From Vulcanococcus limneticus LL (GTDB taxonomy: Bacteria > Cyanobacteriota > Cyanobacteriia > PCC-6307 > Cyanobiaceae): DNA of 64,000 bases. The translations under genes and the position numbers were made by a program. Each line of letters begins with the position of its first letter. The first letter of the stretch is position 1. Positions 53,605 to 62,992 of this stretch are shown piece after piece. The notes under the pieces were generated by a model. That model was not told the DNA's origin. It saw nothing but the letters and a program-made list of their open reading frames with translations, and did not search any database. The DNA is taken from the NCBI RefSeq assembly GCF_002252705.1, contig NZ_NQLA01000008.1, positions 21,432-85,431 of the forward strand. The letters run 5' to 3'.

Positions 53605-53642
53605 TTGACACCAGCTGGCTAACGCCAGCTTGTCGACACCAG
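53605..53642. promoter_or_regulatory. Inverted repeat and direct repeats in a divergent promoter region
   Basis: Between aspC and the VOC gene lie the inverted repeat AGCTGGC/GCCAGCT with a 4-bp gap (53613-53630) and the direct repeat GACACCAG (53607-53614 and 53635-53642). TTGACA at 53605-53610 resembles a -35 box. It could be an operator; the regulator is unknown. Confidence 0.3.
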
Positions 53643-53666
53643 ACTTGAGCTCCCCGCGCCATCCCC

Positions 53667-54053
53667 ATGGACGCCCCCTCCTGCCGCTGGGTGCTGGCGG
53701 CGGATGATCCGGCCGGTCTGGCGGCCTTCTACGGCGCCCTGCTGCACCAGCCGCCCGTCGCGGGCCAGGGACCCAGCCACTGGCTCGTGGGCCTGCCCGC
53801 CGGTGGGCGGCTGGAGATCTATGCCCCCGCCCGCTCCCGCCGCCGGCCCCGCCAGGAAGGCCGGCTGGCCCTCTGCCTGCAGCGCCGGGCCGGTCCCGAG
53901 GGCACTGGTGGCGCGATGTTGCAGGCCTGGATCTCGGAAGCGGAAGCCGCCGGCGCCCGGCTGCTGGAAGGACCGCGCCAGGAACCCTTCGGCTGGGAGG
54001 CCTGGCTGACGGATCCGGAGGACAACCGGCTGCTGCTGCTGGTGGCGGCCTGA
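53667..54053 (+). CDS. VOC (glyoxalase-like) superfamily protein
   Basis: 128 aa, one full betaalphabetabetabeta pair: WVLAADDPAGLAAFYGALL at the start and FGWEAWLTDPEDNRLLLL at the end. The latter has Glu in the usual metal-ligand or substrate position (DPEDN). No enzyme subtype is recognised. Confidence 0.78.
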   Translation: MDAPSCRWVLAADDPAGLAAFYGALLHQPPVAGQGPSHWLVGLPAGGRLEIYAPARSRRRPRQEGRLALCLQRRAGPEGTGGAMLQAWISEAEAAGARLLEGPRQEPFGWEAWLTDPEDNRLLLLVAA

Positions 54054-54082
54054 GGCGATCCACCCACGGCCCGACCGCCCAC

Positions 54083-54114
54083 TCCCGAGCTGCGCCGGCC
54101 GGCGCAGCTCGGGA
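54083..54114. repeat. 32-bp perfect palindrome
   Basis: The half-site TCCCGAGCTGCGCCGG is followed directly by its exact inverted copy, in the 129-bp gap between the VOC and uracil-DNA glycosylase genes. It could fold into a very stable hairpin (possible terminator, without a T-run) or cruciform. Confidence 0.6.
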
Positions 54115-54182
54115 TAGCTGCCAGCCAAGGCGAGCCGTGACTCCATAGGATCGCGGCCCCCTGTCCAGCAGCCAGGCCCGAT

Positions 54183-54926
54183 GTGAGCGAGGCAAGCCTG
54201 TTTGATCTGCTCCCGGACGGCGCGGGCGCGGCCCTTGGGGGCCGGGCGGCGGGCGTCGCGGCCGTGGGCGGCGGCGGCATGGGCGGTGACAGCCCCGTGG
54301 TGGCCCTGGAGGCCCTCGATCCCGCGAGCCGCGACCAGGCCCTGGCCGAGCTGGCCACCAGCTGCGCCGCCTGCCGCGGCTGCGGCCTGGCGGCAGGCCG
54401 CCAGCAGGTGGTGGTGAGCCGCGGCAACCCCGGGGCCCGGCTGATGGTGATCGGCGAGGGCCCCGGCGCCCAGGAGGACGCCAGCGGCTCCCCCTTCGTG
54501 GGCAAGGCGGGCCAGCTGCTGGACCGGATGCTGGAGAGCGTCGGCATCGACAGCAACCGCGATGCCTACATCGCCAATGTGGTGAAGTGCCGGCCGCCGG
54601 AGAACCGCAAGCCCACCGCGGTCGAGATGGCGGCCTGCCTGCCCTTCCTGCGGCGCCAGATCGCGCTGGTGCAGCCCCAGGTGGTGCTGTTGGCGGGTGC
54701 CACCGCCGTGGAAGGGGTGCTCGGCATCAAGGGCGGCATCACCAAGCTGCGGGGCCAGTGGCGCCAGTGGGAGGGCCGCTGGCTGATGCCGCTGTTCCAT
54801 CCCTCCTATCTCCTGCGCAACGCCTCGAGGGAACGGGGCAGCCCCAAGTGGCTCACCTGGCAGGACCTGCAGGACGTGCGGCGCCGGCTGGCCCAGCTGG
54901 AGGCCGGCGACTCCGTCTCGCCCTGA
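54183..54926 (+). CDS. Family 4 uracil-DNA glycosylase
   Basis: 247 aa from a GTG at 54183. Iron-sulphur cluster cysteines are in CAACRGC (about 61-67) plus further Cys in KCRPPENR (about 138). Catalytic motif A is GEGPGAQEDASGSPFVGKAG (about 93-112) and motif B is HPSYLLRN near residue 208. It removes uracil from DNA as the first step of base excision repair. The N-terminal ~50 residues are Gly/Ala-rich and not conserved. Confidence 0.92.
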   Translation: MSEASLFDLLPDGAGAALGGRAAGVAAVGGGGMGGDSPVVALEALDPASRDQALAELATSCAACRGCGLAAGRQQVVVSRGNPGARLMVIGEGPGAQEDASGSPFVGKAGQLLDRMLESVGIDSNRDAYIANVVKCRPPENRKPTAVEMAACLPFLRRQIALVQPQVVLLAGATAVEGVLGIKGGITKLRGQWRQWEGRWLMPLFHPSYLLRNASRERGSPKWLTWQDLQDVRRRLAQLEAGDSVSP

Positions 54927-55003
54927 AACCTCGACCGGTGGCCACGCCAGCCAGTTGACCCGCAGTCTGTGACAGGCTTGCCGCGTCTCCCGGCCCCCCA
55001 GCG

Positions 55004-56254
55004 ATGACCGCCGCCCCGGCCCGCACCGACAGCACCGCCGCCGCCGCACCGGCCACCCCCGACTGGGCCCTGAACCCCCGCTACGACACCGTCATCCGCC
55101 GCCGCAAGACCCGCAGCGTGCGCGTCGGCGACGTGTGGGTCGGCAGCGAGCACCCGGTGGTGGTGCAGTCGATGATCAACGAGGACACCCTCGATGTGGA
55201 AGGCGCCACCGCCGGTATCCGCCGGCTGCATGAGGCCGGCTGCGAGATCGTGCGGCTCACGGTGCCGAGCCTGGCCCACGCCAAGGCGGTGGGGGAGATC
55301 CGCAGGCGTCTTGAGGACAGCTACCGACCGGTGCCCCTGGTGGCGGACGTGCACCACAACGGCATGAAGATCGCCCTGGAGGTGGCTCAGCACGTCGACA
55401 AGGTGCGCATCAACCCGGGCCTGTACGTATTCGACAAGCCCGACCCCGGCCGCACCGCGTTCACCCCGGAGGAGGTGGCGGCCATCGGGGATCGCATCCA
55501 GGCCACCCTGGAACCACTGGTGAGCCTGCTGAAGGAGCAGGACAAGGGGCTGCGCATCGGCGTCAACCACGGCTCCCTGGCCGAGCGGATGCTGTTCACC
55601 TACGGCGACACGCCGCTGGGGATGGTGGAGAGCGCGATGGAGTTCATCCACATCTGCGACCGCCTCGACTTCCACAACATCGTGGTGTCGATGAAGGCCT
55701 CCCGCGCCCCGGTGATGCTGGCCGCCTACCGGATGATGGCCGACCGGATGGATGCCGAGGGCTTCCCCTACCCCCTTCACCTGGGCGTGACGGAGGCCGG
55801 CGACGGCGACTACGGCCGCATCAAGAGCACCGCCGGCATCGCCACCCTGCTGGCGGAGGGCCTGGGGGACACGATCCGCGTCTCGCTCACCGAGGCGCCG
55901 GAGAAGGAGATTCCGGTCTGCTACTCGATCCTGCAGGCCCTGGGGCTGCGCAAGACGATGGTCGAATACGTGGCCTGCCCCAGCTGCGGCCGCACCCTGT
56001 TCAATCTGGAAGAGGTGCTGCACACGGTGCGGAACGCCACGGCCCACCTCACGGGTCTGGACATCGCCGTGATGGGCTGCATCGTCAACGGACCCGGTGA
56101 GATGGCCGATGCCGACTACGGCTATGTGGGCAAGACCCCCGGCGTGATCTCCCTCTACCGCGGCCGCGACGAGATCCGGCGCGTGCCGGAGGCCGAGGGC
56201 GTCGAGGCCCTGATCGCCCTGATCAAGGAGGACGGCCGCTGGGTCGATCCCTGA
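55004..56254 (+). CDS. ispG: HMBPP synthase (GcpE) of the MEP isoprenoid pathway
   Basis: 416 aa. The TIM barrel has [27 protein letters not shown] and VADVHHNG. The C-terminal 4Fe-4S domain has CPSCGR (about 326-331) and [10 protein letters not shown] (about 357). It converts methylerythritol cyclodiphosphate to HMBPP, in cyanobacteria with ferredoxin. The ~25-residue N-terminal Ala/Thr extension is not part of the core. Confidence 0.97.
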   Translation: MTAAPARTDSTAAAAPATPDWALNPRYDTVIRRRKTRSVRVGDVWVGSEHPVVVQSMINEDTLDVEGATAGIRRLHEAGCEIVRLTVPSLAHAKAVGEIRRRLEDSYRPVPLVADVHHNGMKIALEVAQHVDKVRINPGLYVFDKPDPGRTAFTPEEVAAIGDRIQATLEPLVSLLKEQDKGLRIGVNHGSLAERMLFTYGDTPLGMVESAMEFIHICDRLDFHNIVVSMKASRAPVMLAAYRMMADRMDAEGFPYPLHLGVTEAGDGDYGRIKSTAGIATLLAEGLGDTIRVSLTEAPEKEIPVCYSILQALGLRKTMVEYVACPSCGRTLFNLEEVLHTVRNATAHLTGLDIAVMGCIVNGPGEMADADYGYVGKTPGVISLYRGRDEIRRVPEAEGVEALIALIKEDGRWVDP

Positions 56255-56372
56255 AGCCGGGGGCTCAGAACCATGTGCCGCTGAGCCGACTGATTCGGTT
56301 CTCCTCCGTCTCCCAGCCATCGCGCAGGGGCTAGCTTGAAGCACAACCCCCTTGGCACCAGGAGTTCGCCGC

Positions 56373-57719
56373 ATGGCCAGGCGTCGCACCGCTAGACATC
56401 GCACCGGTGTGTGGGTGCTGGTGGGGGCAGGAACACTTGCCGCCTCCGCCATCCTCGGCAGCGATCTGCTGGCGGCCCCCGGTGTTGCCTCCCTGGTGAG
56501 CGACAGCCCCAAGGAGGTGATGGATCAGGCCTGGCAGATCGTCTTCCGCGACTACCTGGACACCACGGGCAAGTACACCACCGACCGCTGGCGGACCCTG
56601 CGCAAGGACCTGCTGGCCAAGAGCTACGGCAGCACCAAGGAGAGCTATGAGGCGATCCGGGGCATGCTCGCCACCCTGGATGATCCCTACACCCGCTTCC
56701 TCGATCCGCGGGAATTCAAGGAGATGCAGATCGACACCTCCGGGGAACTCTCCGGGGTGGGCATCCAGCTGAGCCTCGACAAGGACACCAAGGAGCTGGT
56801 GGTGGTGTCGCCGATCGAGGGCTCCCCCGCCTCCCGGGCCGGGGTGATGCCCAAGGACGTGATCGTATCGATCGACGGCAAGAGCACCAAGGGGATGAGC
56901 ACCGAGGACGCGGTGAAACTGATCCGCGGCCAGGCCGGCACCAAGGTGACGATCCAGCTGCGCCGCTCCGGCAAGGTGATCGACACGCCCCTGACCCGCG
57001 AGCGGATCGAGCTGCACGCGGTGGAACACCAGGTGAACACCAGCGGGGATGGCACAAAGGTCGGCTACATCCGCCTCAAGCAGTTCAACGCCAACGCCGC
57101 CAAGGACATGGCGGCCGCGGTCAAGGATCTGGAGGGCAAGCAGGTGCAGGGCTACGTGCTCGACCTGCGCAGCAACCCCGGCGGCCTGCTGATGGCCAGC
57201 ATCGCCATCGCCCGCCAGTGGCTGGATGAGGGGATCATCGTGTCCACCAAGACCCGCGACGGCATCCAGGACACCAAGCGCGCCAACGGCCGCGCCCTGA
57301 CCAAGCGCCCGCTGGTGATCCTGGTGAACGAGGGCTCGGCCAGCGCCAGCGAAATCCTCTCGGGGGCCCTGCAGGACAACAAGCGGGCCGTGCTGGTGGG
57401 TCAGAAGACCTTCGGCAAGGGCCTGGTGCAGTCGGTGCGGGGGCTCTCCGATGGCTCCGGCATGACCGTGACCATCGCCAAGTACCTCACCCCCAGCGGC
57501 CGGGACATCCACAAACACGGCATCGATCCGGATGTGTCGGCCAAGCTGAGCGAGGCCGAAGCCCAGAAGCTGAAGCTGGAGGACCTCGGCACCAAGCGGG
57601 ACAGCCAGTACCGCGCCGCCGAATCCACCCTGCTCAAGCAGCTGCGCAGCGCCGCAACCGCCACCCAGCCCTACAACCCCAACAGCGCCAACCTGCCGGC
57701 GGCCCTGGCCAAGCCCTGA
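56373..57719 (+). CDS. Carboxyl-terminal processing protease (S41)
   Basis: 448 aa from the ATG at 56373 (AGGAG at 56360-56364). A Tat-like or Sec-like start (MARRRTARHRTG and hydrophobic segment 12-33) leads to an N-terminal helical part. A PDZ domain follows (GVGIQLSLDKDTKELVVV..., about 125-205). The protease domain has Ser in NEGSASASEILSGAL (about 324-328) and Lys in GQKTFGKGLVQS (about 349). It belongs to the CtpA/B/C type; CtpA matures photosystem II D1, but the paralogue cannot be fixed from sequence here. Confidence 0.93.
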   Translation: MARRRTARHRTGVWVLVGAGTLAASAILGSDLLAAPGVASLVSDSPKEVMDQAWQIVFRDYLDTTGKYTTDRWRTLRKDLLAKSYGSTKESYEAIRGMLATLDDPYTRFLDPREFKEMQIDTSGELSGVGIQLSLDKDTKELVVVSPIEGSPASRAGVMPKDVIVSIDGKSTKGMSTEDAVKLIRGQAGTKVTIQLRRSGKVIDTPLTRERIELHAVEHQVNTSGDGTKVGYIRLKQFNANAAKDMAAAVKDLEGKQVQGYVLDLRSNPGGLLMASIAIARQWLDEGIIVSTKTRDGIQDTKRANGRALTKRPLVILVNEGSASASEILSGALQDNKRAVLVGQKTFGKGLVQSVRGLSDGSGMTVTIAKYLTPSGRDIHKHGIDPDVSAKLSEAEAQKLKLEDLGTKRDSQYRAAESTLLKQLRSAATATQPYNPNSANLPAALAKP

Positions 57720-57751
57720 TCGGGGGCCTCAGACCCAGGGCCATCAGGTCC

Positions 57752-58279
57752 TCAGCGGTAGGGGGCCAGGCCGAAGCCCTCGCTCTCGCTGGAGAGCGGC
57801 AGCTGGTTGCGGCGCCCCGGCGTGAAGGGCACCGTGGCGATGCGGCTGCCGCGGCGGCCGAGCTGGGCCAGCAGCGGCTGGCAACCGCCGGCGCTGCCGA
57901 TCAGCTGGCCCACCTGGCTGGGCGCAATCCCGGCTTCCCAGCCCTGGGCCCAGCCGCGACGGAGCCCCTGCTGCTGAATCAGGCTGCGGGCCTGGCCGCC
58001 ATCGATGCTGCCGTTGTCATAGAGGCACTGCACCACCGCCAGGGTGGCGACCGGCAGGCTGCCCGCAGACCAGCCCGAGCCCTGGCCAGCGGCGCTCGGA
58101 TAGGGAACTGGGGCATAGCCACCCCCATAGCCGCCGCCCAGGCCAGGCAGGCCCAGCCCAGGGACCCCGAAACCGGAGCCCCCGAAGCCCAGACCAGGCA
58201 TGCCAAAGCCCAGACCGGGAGCAAAGCCGCCGCCCTGGCCCAGGAAGGCCATGGCGAGGGAGAGCAGGAGGTTGTTCAT
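57752..58279 (-). CDS. Gly-rich hypothetical protein
   Basis: 175 aa. A short hydrophobic start (MNNLLLSLAMAFLG) is followed by a Gly/Leu/Phe/Pro-rich repeat-like stretch (about 15-60, units like GLGFG and GLG). A globular end follows with ATLAVVQCLYDNGSIDGGQARSLIQQQG. It is coupled to the upstream HExxH gene by an ATGA overlap. It may be secreted or membrane-attached. No family is recognised. Confidence 0.6.
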   Translation of the reverse strand: MNNLLLSLAMAFLGQGGGFAPGLGFGMPGLGFGGSGFGVPGLGLPGLGGGYGGGYAPVPYPSAAGQGSGWSAGSLPVATLAVVQCLYDNGSIDGGQARSLIQQQGLRRGWAQGWEAGIAPSQVGQLIGSAGGCQPLLAQLGRRGSRIATVPFTPGRRNQLPLSSESEGFGLAPYR

Positions 58280-58941
58280 GGCTGGTTGGGGGGTGGAAAG
58301 GCAAGGCCAGACGTGGGGCGATGCAAAGCCGATCGGGCCAGGCGGCCCTCGCTGGCGAGGCGGCGGCCACTGCCGCAGTAGCGCTCAAACAGCTGGAACA
58401 CCTGCGTGGGTGGCAGCTGGGCGGTGTAGCGGGCCTCCAGCTCGCTGAGCCGTTCTCGCGGCGGGTAGAGGCGCAGGGAGCTCAGATCGGCCGGTGCCCG
58501 GCTCGCCAAGGCACGGGCCATGCCCTGGTGATAGCGCGGATCGGTGAGGGAACCGCCGCGGCAGGCCTGCATGCGGTGGGTGGCCTCATGGGCCAGGGTG
58601 TTCCAGACGGCCGCAGGGTTCGTGTGCACCCGGCAGACCACGATGGTGTCGCTGCGGTGGTGGTAGAGCCCCTGCAGGCCGCGCTCACCACAATCGCGCT
58701 GCAGCACCTGAACACCGGAGCGGCTCAACAGCAGCCGCAACTGATCGATGGCCTGCCAGGTGGGATCGCGCGCCTGGGCGGAAGACGCGAGCAATACGAT
58801 CGCCGCGGGACAAGCCGCGCGTACCAGAACATCGATCCACGCTGGAGCGCCGAGTCCAGAGCTGTTCTGGGGCGGCTTAGCCCCAGGCTTGGAGCTCGCT
58901 GGAGCAGGGGGCGCTGAAGGAGTGGGCGCTGAACGGTCCAC
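58276..58941 (-). CDS. Putative HExxH zinc metallopeptidase-like protein
   Basis: 221 aa. A Pro/Ala-rich N-terminus is followed by a signal-like hydrophobic segment (about 40-56, ending SSAQA). The domain has VQVLQRDCGERGLQGLYHHRSDTIVVC and HEATH (H118-H122 approx.) followed by RMQAC. HExxH is the zinc-binding motif of many metallopeptidases. A third ligand is not evident. It is probably periplasmic. It shares the HEAxHxxQxC block with the gene at 62993-63907, a likely distant paralogue. Confidence 0.6.
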   Translation of the reverse strand: MDRSAPTPSAPPAPASSKPGAKPPQNSSGLGAPAWIDVLVRAACPAAIVLLASSAQARDPTWQAIDQLRLLLSRSGVQVLQRDCGERGLQGLYHHRSDTIVVCRVHTNPAAVWNTLAHEATHRMQACRGGSLTDPRYHQGMARALASRAPADLSSLRLYPPRERLSELEARYTAQLPPTQVFQLFERYCGSGRRLASEGRLARSALHRPTSGLAFPPPNQP

Positions 58942-59036
58942 GGGGTGGAGAAGTCGTCACTCCAGCCTGTTCGCGCCCGCTCGGATCCGGCCATCCGATC
59001 CCAGTTGGGGGTGTGACCAACTGTGACCGGCAGGTC

Positions 59037-59213
59037 TCAGGCGGGCCCGCCCACGGGCTGCATCAGGCCGCCGCCGGGTGTGGAGTCGTCGTCGTCGTTG
59101 CCGGTGTCGCCCTGGGTGAGGGCGTAAATGCCGAGGGCAAGAACGCTCACCAGAGCCGAGATCAGACCAAAGCCATCCCCAAGGCCGCCGGTGACATCGA
59201 TCAGTTCGCCCAT
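59037..59213 (-). CDS. 58-aa single-helix acidic small protein
   Basis: The ATG at 59213 and TGA at 59037-59039 define 58 aa. It starts MGELIDVTGGLGDG, with one hydrophobic helix (FGLISALVSVLALGIYAL) and an acidic tail (TQGDTGNDDDDST) ending Gly/Pro-rich. It looks like a small thylakoid- or membrane-associated cyanobacterial protein. It lies just downstream of mfd on the same strand. Function is unknown. Confidence 0.6.
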   Translation of the reverse strand: MGELIDVTGGLGDGFGLISALVSVLALGIYALTQGDTGNDDDDSTPGGGLMQPVGGPA

Positions 59214-59276
59214 GGACCGGCCAGGTTGCGTTGGTCTACGGATTGTAACGAACGTTTGAGCTGGATGAGAGGGGCG

Positions 59277-62200
59277 TCACACGCTCAGCACGGCCGCGTT
59301 CTGCGCCTTGAGCTGCTCGGCCCGCTGGGCCTCGGTGAGCCCATCGGCGCCAGGGATCTGGGCGGCCATCTGGTTCAGCCAGCCCATCAGCTCCTCCAGC
59401 TGCTTCTCGGCCGGCAGCACCCCCAGCCCCCGGGCCAACACCTTGGCGGTGGTGCCAGCACCGGCCTGGTAAAGAAGGCGGCCGTGCAGGTGCTGGGGCA
59501 AGCCCTGGCGCAGCAACCGGAAGGCGGGCTCTTCCATCGGCGTCTCCAGGGCAATGTTGGGCTTCTCCGGCTTGATGCGCGAGAAGCCGCAGCGCCTGGC
59601 CACCAGCTTCAGCTCCATCAGCTGCAGCAGCGACTGCACCGGCGCGGGGATGGCGCCGTAGCGATCCACCCAGCCGGCCGCCAACTCCAGCAGGGCCTCC
59701 TGGCTGCTGCAGTCGGCGGCGGCGCGGTAGGCGGCCATCTTTTCGTCGTTTTCAGTGATCCAGTCGCCGGGGATGAAGGCGGTGATCGGCAGGTCGATCT
59801 GGGTGTCGTCCACCGCCGGGATGTCCTGACCCTGGATCTCAGCGAGGGATTCCTGCAGCATCTCCATGTAGAGATCGAAGCCGATGGTTTCCATCTGGCC
59901 GCTCTGTTCCACCCCCAGCAGGTTGCCCACACCGCGGATCTCCATGTCGCGCATCGCCAGCTGGTAGCCGCTGCCCAGCTGGGCGAATTCCTGGATCGCC
60001 CGAAGCCGCTGGCGCGCCGCCTCACTCAGGGAGGCATCGCCGGGATAGAAGAGCCAGGCGTGGGCCTGGATGCCGCTGCGGCCCACCCGGCCCCGCAGTT
60101 GATACAGCTGGGCCAGGCCGAACTTGTGGGCGTCCTCGATCAGGATCGTGTTCACCCGAGGGATGTCCAGGCCGCTCTCCACGATCGTGGTGCAGAGCAT
60201 CAGGTCGGCCTCGCCGGCGTTGAAGGCCACCATGGCGCTCTCCAGCTCCCCTTCAGCCATCTGGCCGTGGGCCACCAGCAGCCGCAGCCCCGGGATCATC
60301 GCCCGCAGGCCGGCAGCCACATCCTCAATCCCCTCCACCCGCGGCACCACGTAAAAGATCTGGCCACCGCGATCCAGCTCCTGGCGGATGGCGCTGCGCA
60401 CCGCCTCCTCATCCAATGCCGCCAGGTGGGTCTTGATCGGCCGGCGCAGGGGCGGCGGCGTGGTGATCAGGCTCATCTCCCTCACCCCCGAGAGGCTCAT
60501 GTAGAGGGTGCGGGGAATCGGCGTGGCGGAGAGCGTCAGCACGTCCACGTCTTTCCGGAGGGCCTTGATCTTTTCCTTCTGATTGACCCCGAAGCGCTGC
60601 TCCTCATCCACCACCAGCAGCCCAAGCTGCTTGAAGGTGGTGCTCTTGCCCAGCAGCTGGTGGGTGCCCACCACCACATCCACGGTGCCCTCGGCCAAAC
60701 CCTGCTGGATCACCTTGCGTTCACCGGCGGTGCGGAAGCGGTTGAGCAGGCTCACCTTGAGCGGATAGGGCGCGAACCGCTCGCTCAGGGAACGCCAGTG
60801 CTGCTGCGCCAGCACGGTGGTGGGGGCGAGCATCGCCACCTGCTTGCCGGCGGTGACCGCCTTGAAGATGGCGCGGATCGCCACCTCGGTCTTGCCGAAG
60901 CCCACATCGCCGCACACCAGCCTGTCCATGGGCTGGGGCTGCTCCATGTCGCGCTTCACCTCCGTGATCGCCTTCAGCTGATCGGGGGTGGGTTCGTAGG
61001 GGAACGAATCTTCCAGTTCGTTCTGCCAGGGGCCATCGGCGGGGAAGGCGAAGCCCGGGGCCTGGTGGCGCTCGGCGTAGAGCTTCACCAGATCGACGGC
61101 CACCTTGCGCACCGCCTTCCTGGCCCGCTCCTTGGCCTTGGTCCAGGCCGTGCCGCCCATGCGGTTGAGCTCTGGCGGGGCATCGGTGCTGGCCCGGTAG
61201 CGGCCGAGGCTGCCCAGCTGGTCGGCGGCCACCCGCAGCAGGCCGTCGGCGTACTGCACCACCAGGTAGTCGCGGGATTCGCCGCTGATGGCCAGCTTTT
61301 CCAGCTTGAGGAACTTGCCGATGCCGTGGTTGCGGTGCACCACGAAGTCGCCCGGCTGCATCTTGCCCGGATCCACCGTGCGGCTCGCGGCCTTGCGGCG
61401 CCGGCGCACGTAGCCGGTGGCGGCCAGGCTGTGCTGGCCGAAGAACTCCCGGTCGGTGATCAGCACCAGCTTCCAGGCCGGCAACTGCAGGCCTTCGAGC
61501 TCAGCGGTGCCCTTGGTTTTGAGCGCCACCGGCGTGCCCTGCCCCACCAGCCGCTCGATGGCGGGGAAATCGGCCGGGTTGGGTACGAAGCGCGTGATGC
61601 AGTCGTGCTCCTCCAGCAGCGCCACCGCCCGGCTGGGCTGGGCCGAGAGCAGCCACACCGTGGCCTTCTCGGCCAGAAAGCCCTTCACCAGCCCCGCCAA
61701 CTTGCCGAAGGCGTTGGGATAGGCCGGCACCGAGCGGGAGGCCAGATCGAGGCAGTTGGGGTGGGTGTCGGTTTCGTGCAGCTCGGCCAGATCGAAGCCG
61801 CCGAAGGCCTCGGCCTGCTCCAGGGCCTCGGCGGGCTGGCGGTGCAGCAGCGGCGGCAGCAGCGCGGCGATCGCCTCGGCGCTGACGCCGGCCGCCTCGG
61901 CCAGCTCCTGGCACACCTCGCCGTGATGCCCCCTGGCATGGTCGGCCCACTGCTGGCCGTGGGAGAGGCAGTGGCGCCGCTCATCCACCGCGATCAGGGT
62001 ATGGGCGGGTAGGTAGGTGAGCAGGGAGGCGGGCCGCTGCCAGGCCAGGCCCATCAGCCGCCGCAGGCCTTCGGGGGTCCCCCCCTCCAGAAGCTGGTCA
62101 CTGGCCTCGGGGCTGAGCAGCTGATCGAGGCCATCGGGCATCGCCTCGCGCAGGGCGTCAGCGATCAGTGGGCCGTAGCCGGTGGGGGTGAGGCGCACCA

Positions 62201-62888
62201 CCGCAATGGGATCGAGGGAGCGCTGGGAGGCGGGATCGAACTCCCGCAGTTTCTCCAGCTCTTCCCCGAAGAACTCCAGCCGCACCGGCAGTTCAGCGCT
62301 CACCGGAAACAGGTCCACGATGTCGCCGCGGCGGCTCCAGCTGCCCTCCTGCTCAATGGTGGGCACGCGTTCGTAGCCCAGGCGGGTGAGGGTCTCGCCC
62401 AGCTGCTCGAGGTTCACCGCGTCGCCCTTGCGCAGGCTCAGGCACTGGGCCTGGAGCGCCTCAGGCGGCGGCAGGTGCGGCTGCAGGGCCCGCTCGGTGG
62501 CCACGATCGCCATCCGCTTCGCCGCACCGCTGGCCCCAGTGCCGCCGCTGGCATCCAGCAGTTCGCTGAGCACCTGCAGCTGGCCCCAGGTGATCTCGCT
62601 GGTGGGGTCGAACGGCTCGTAGGGGCTGCCCTCGCTGGTGGGGTAGAGCTGGCAGCTGGGCCAGCCCATCAGCTCCAGCAGCGCCGCCCAGCGGCCAGCC
62701 TCCTCCAGGGTGGGCACCACCACCAGCAGCGGCGCCTCGGCGGCCCCGGCCAGGGCGCTGCTCACCAGGGCCCTGGCCCCCCGACCGGCTCCGCTCAGCC
62801 GCAAGCGCTCGGGCCGCTTGCTGCGCTCCAGCACCTCCCCGGTGAGGGTGGCCTGCTGCAGCTGGCGCACCAGGGCGGTGAGGGGCAT
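59277..62888 (-). CDS. mfd: Transcription-repair coupling factor
   Basis: 1203 aa from the ATG at 62888 (MPLTALVRQL), the family's normal length; upstream open frame is not coding. The UvrB-like domain 1/2 (LYPTSEGSPYEPFDPTSEITWGQL) is followed by the RNA-polymerase-interacting domain (GDFVVHRNHGIGKFL). Helicase motifs are GDVGFGKTEVAIRA, DEEQRFGV and LTLSATPIPRTL. The translocation motif (QLRGRVGRSGIQAHAWLFY) and a C-terminal D7 domain complete it. It displaces stalled RNA polymerase and recruits UvrA. Confidence 0.97.
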   Translation of the reverse strand: MPLTALVRQLQQATLTGEVLERSKRPERLRLSGAGRGARALVSSALAGAAEAPLLVVVPTLEEAGRWAALLELMGWPSCQLYPTSEGSPYEPFDPTSEITWGQLQVLSELLDASGGTGASGAAKRMAIVATERALQPHLPPPEALQAQCLSLRKGDAVNLEQLGETLTRLGYERVPTIEQEGSWSRRGDIVDLFPVSAELPVRLEFFGEELEKLREFDPASQRSLDPIAVVRLTPTGYGPLIADALREAMPDGLDQLLSPEASDQLLEGGTPEGLRRLMGLAWQRPASLLTYLPAHTLIAVDERRHCLSHGQQWADHARGHHGEVCQELAEAAGVSAEAIAALLPPLLHRQPAEALEQAEAFGGFDLAELHETDTHPNCLDLASRSVPAYPNAFGKLAGLVKGFLAEKATVWLLSAQPSRAVALLEEHDCITRFVPNPADFPAIERLVGQGTPVALKTKGTAELEGLQLPAWKLVLITDREFFGQHSLAATGYVRRRRKAASRTVDPGKMQPGDFVVHRNHGIGKFLKLEKLAISGESRDYLVVQYADGLLRVAADQLGSLGRYRASTDAPPELNRMGGTAWTKAKERARKAVRKVAVDLVKLYAERHQAPGFAFPADGPWQNELEDSFPYEPTPDQLKAITEVKRDMEQPQPMDRLVCGDVGFGKTEVAIRAIFKAVTAGKQVAMLAPTTVLAQQHWRSLSERFAPYPLKVSLLNRFRTAGERKVIQQGLAEGTVDVVVGTHQLLGKSTTFKQLGLLVVDEEQRFGVNQKEKIKALRKDVDVLTLSATPIPRTLYMSLSGVREMSLITTPPPLRRPIKTHLAALDEEAVRSAIRQELDRGGQIFYVVPRVEGIEDVAAGLRAMIPGLRLLVAHGQMAEGELESAMVAFNAGEADLMLCTTIVESGLDIPRVNTILIEDAHKFGLAQLYQLRGRVGRSGIQAHAWLFYPGDASLSEAARQRLRAIQEFAQLGSGYQLAMRDMEIRGVGNLLGVEQSGQMETIGFDLYMEMLQESLAEIQGQDIPAVDDTQIDLPITAFIPGDWITENDEKMAAYRAAADCSSQEALLELAAGWVDRYGAIPAPVQSLLQLMELKLVARRCGFSRIKPEKPNIALETPMEEPAFRLLRQGLPQHLHGRLLYQAGAGTTAKVLARGLGVLPAEKQLEELMGWLNQMAAQIPGADGLTEAQRAEQLKAQNAAVLSV

Positions 62889-62992
62889 CGGGGCTGGGTT
62901 GAACGCAGCGGGCCATCCTCGCAAGGGACCCCGGTGCCCCGTGGACCGGGCCAGAATCGATGGCGATGCCGGAGTGGGCTCCGACCGGATCC

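Noticed and set aside
59013..62012. 999-codon plus-strand frame opposite mfd
   Set aside because: No motif, typical antisense composition in high-GC DNA; mfd on the other strand is unambiguous.
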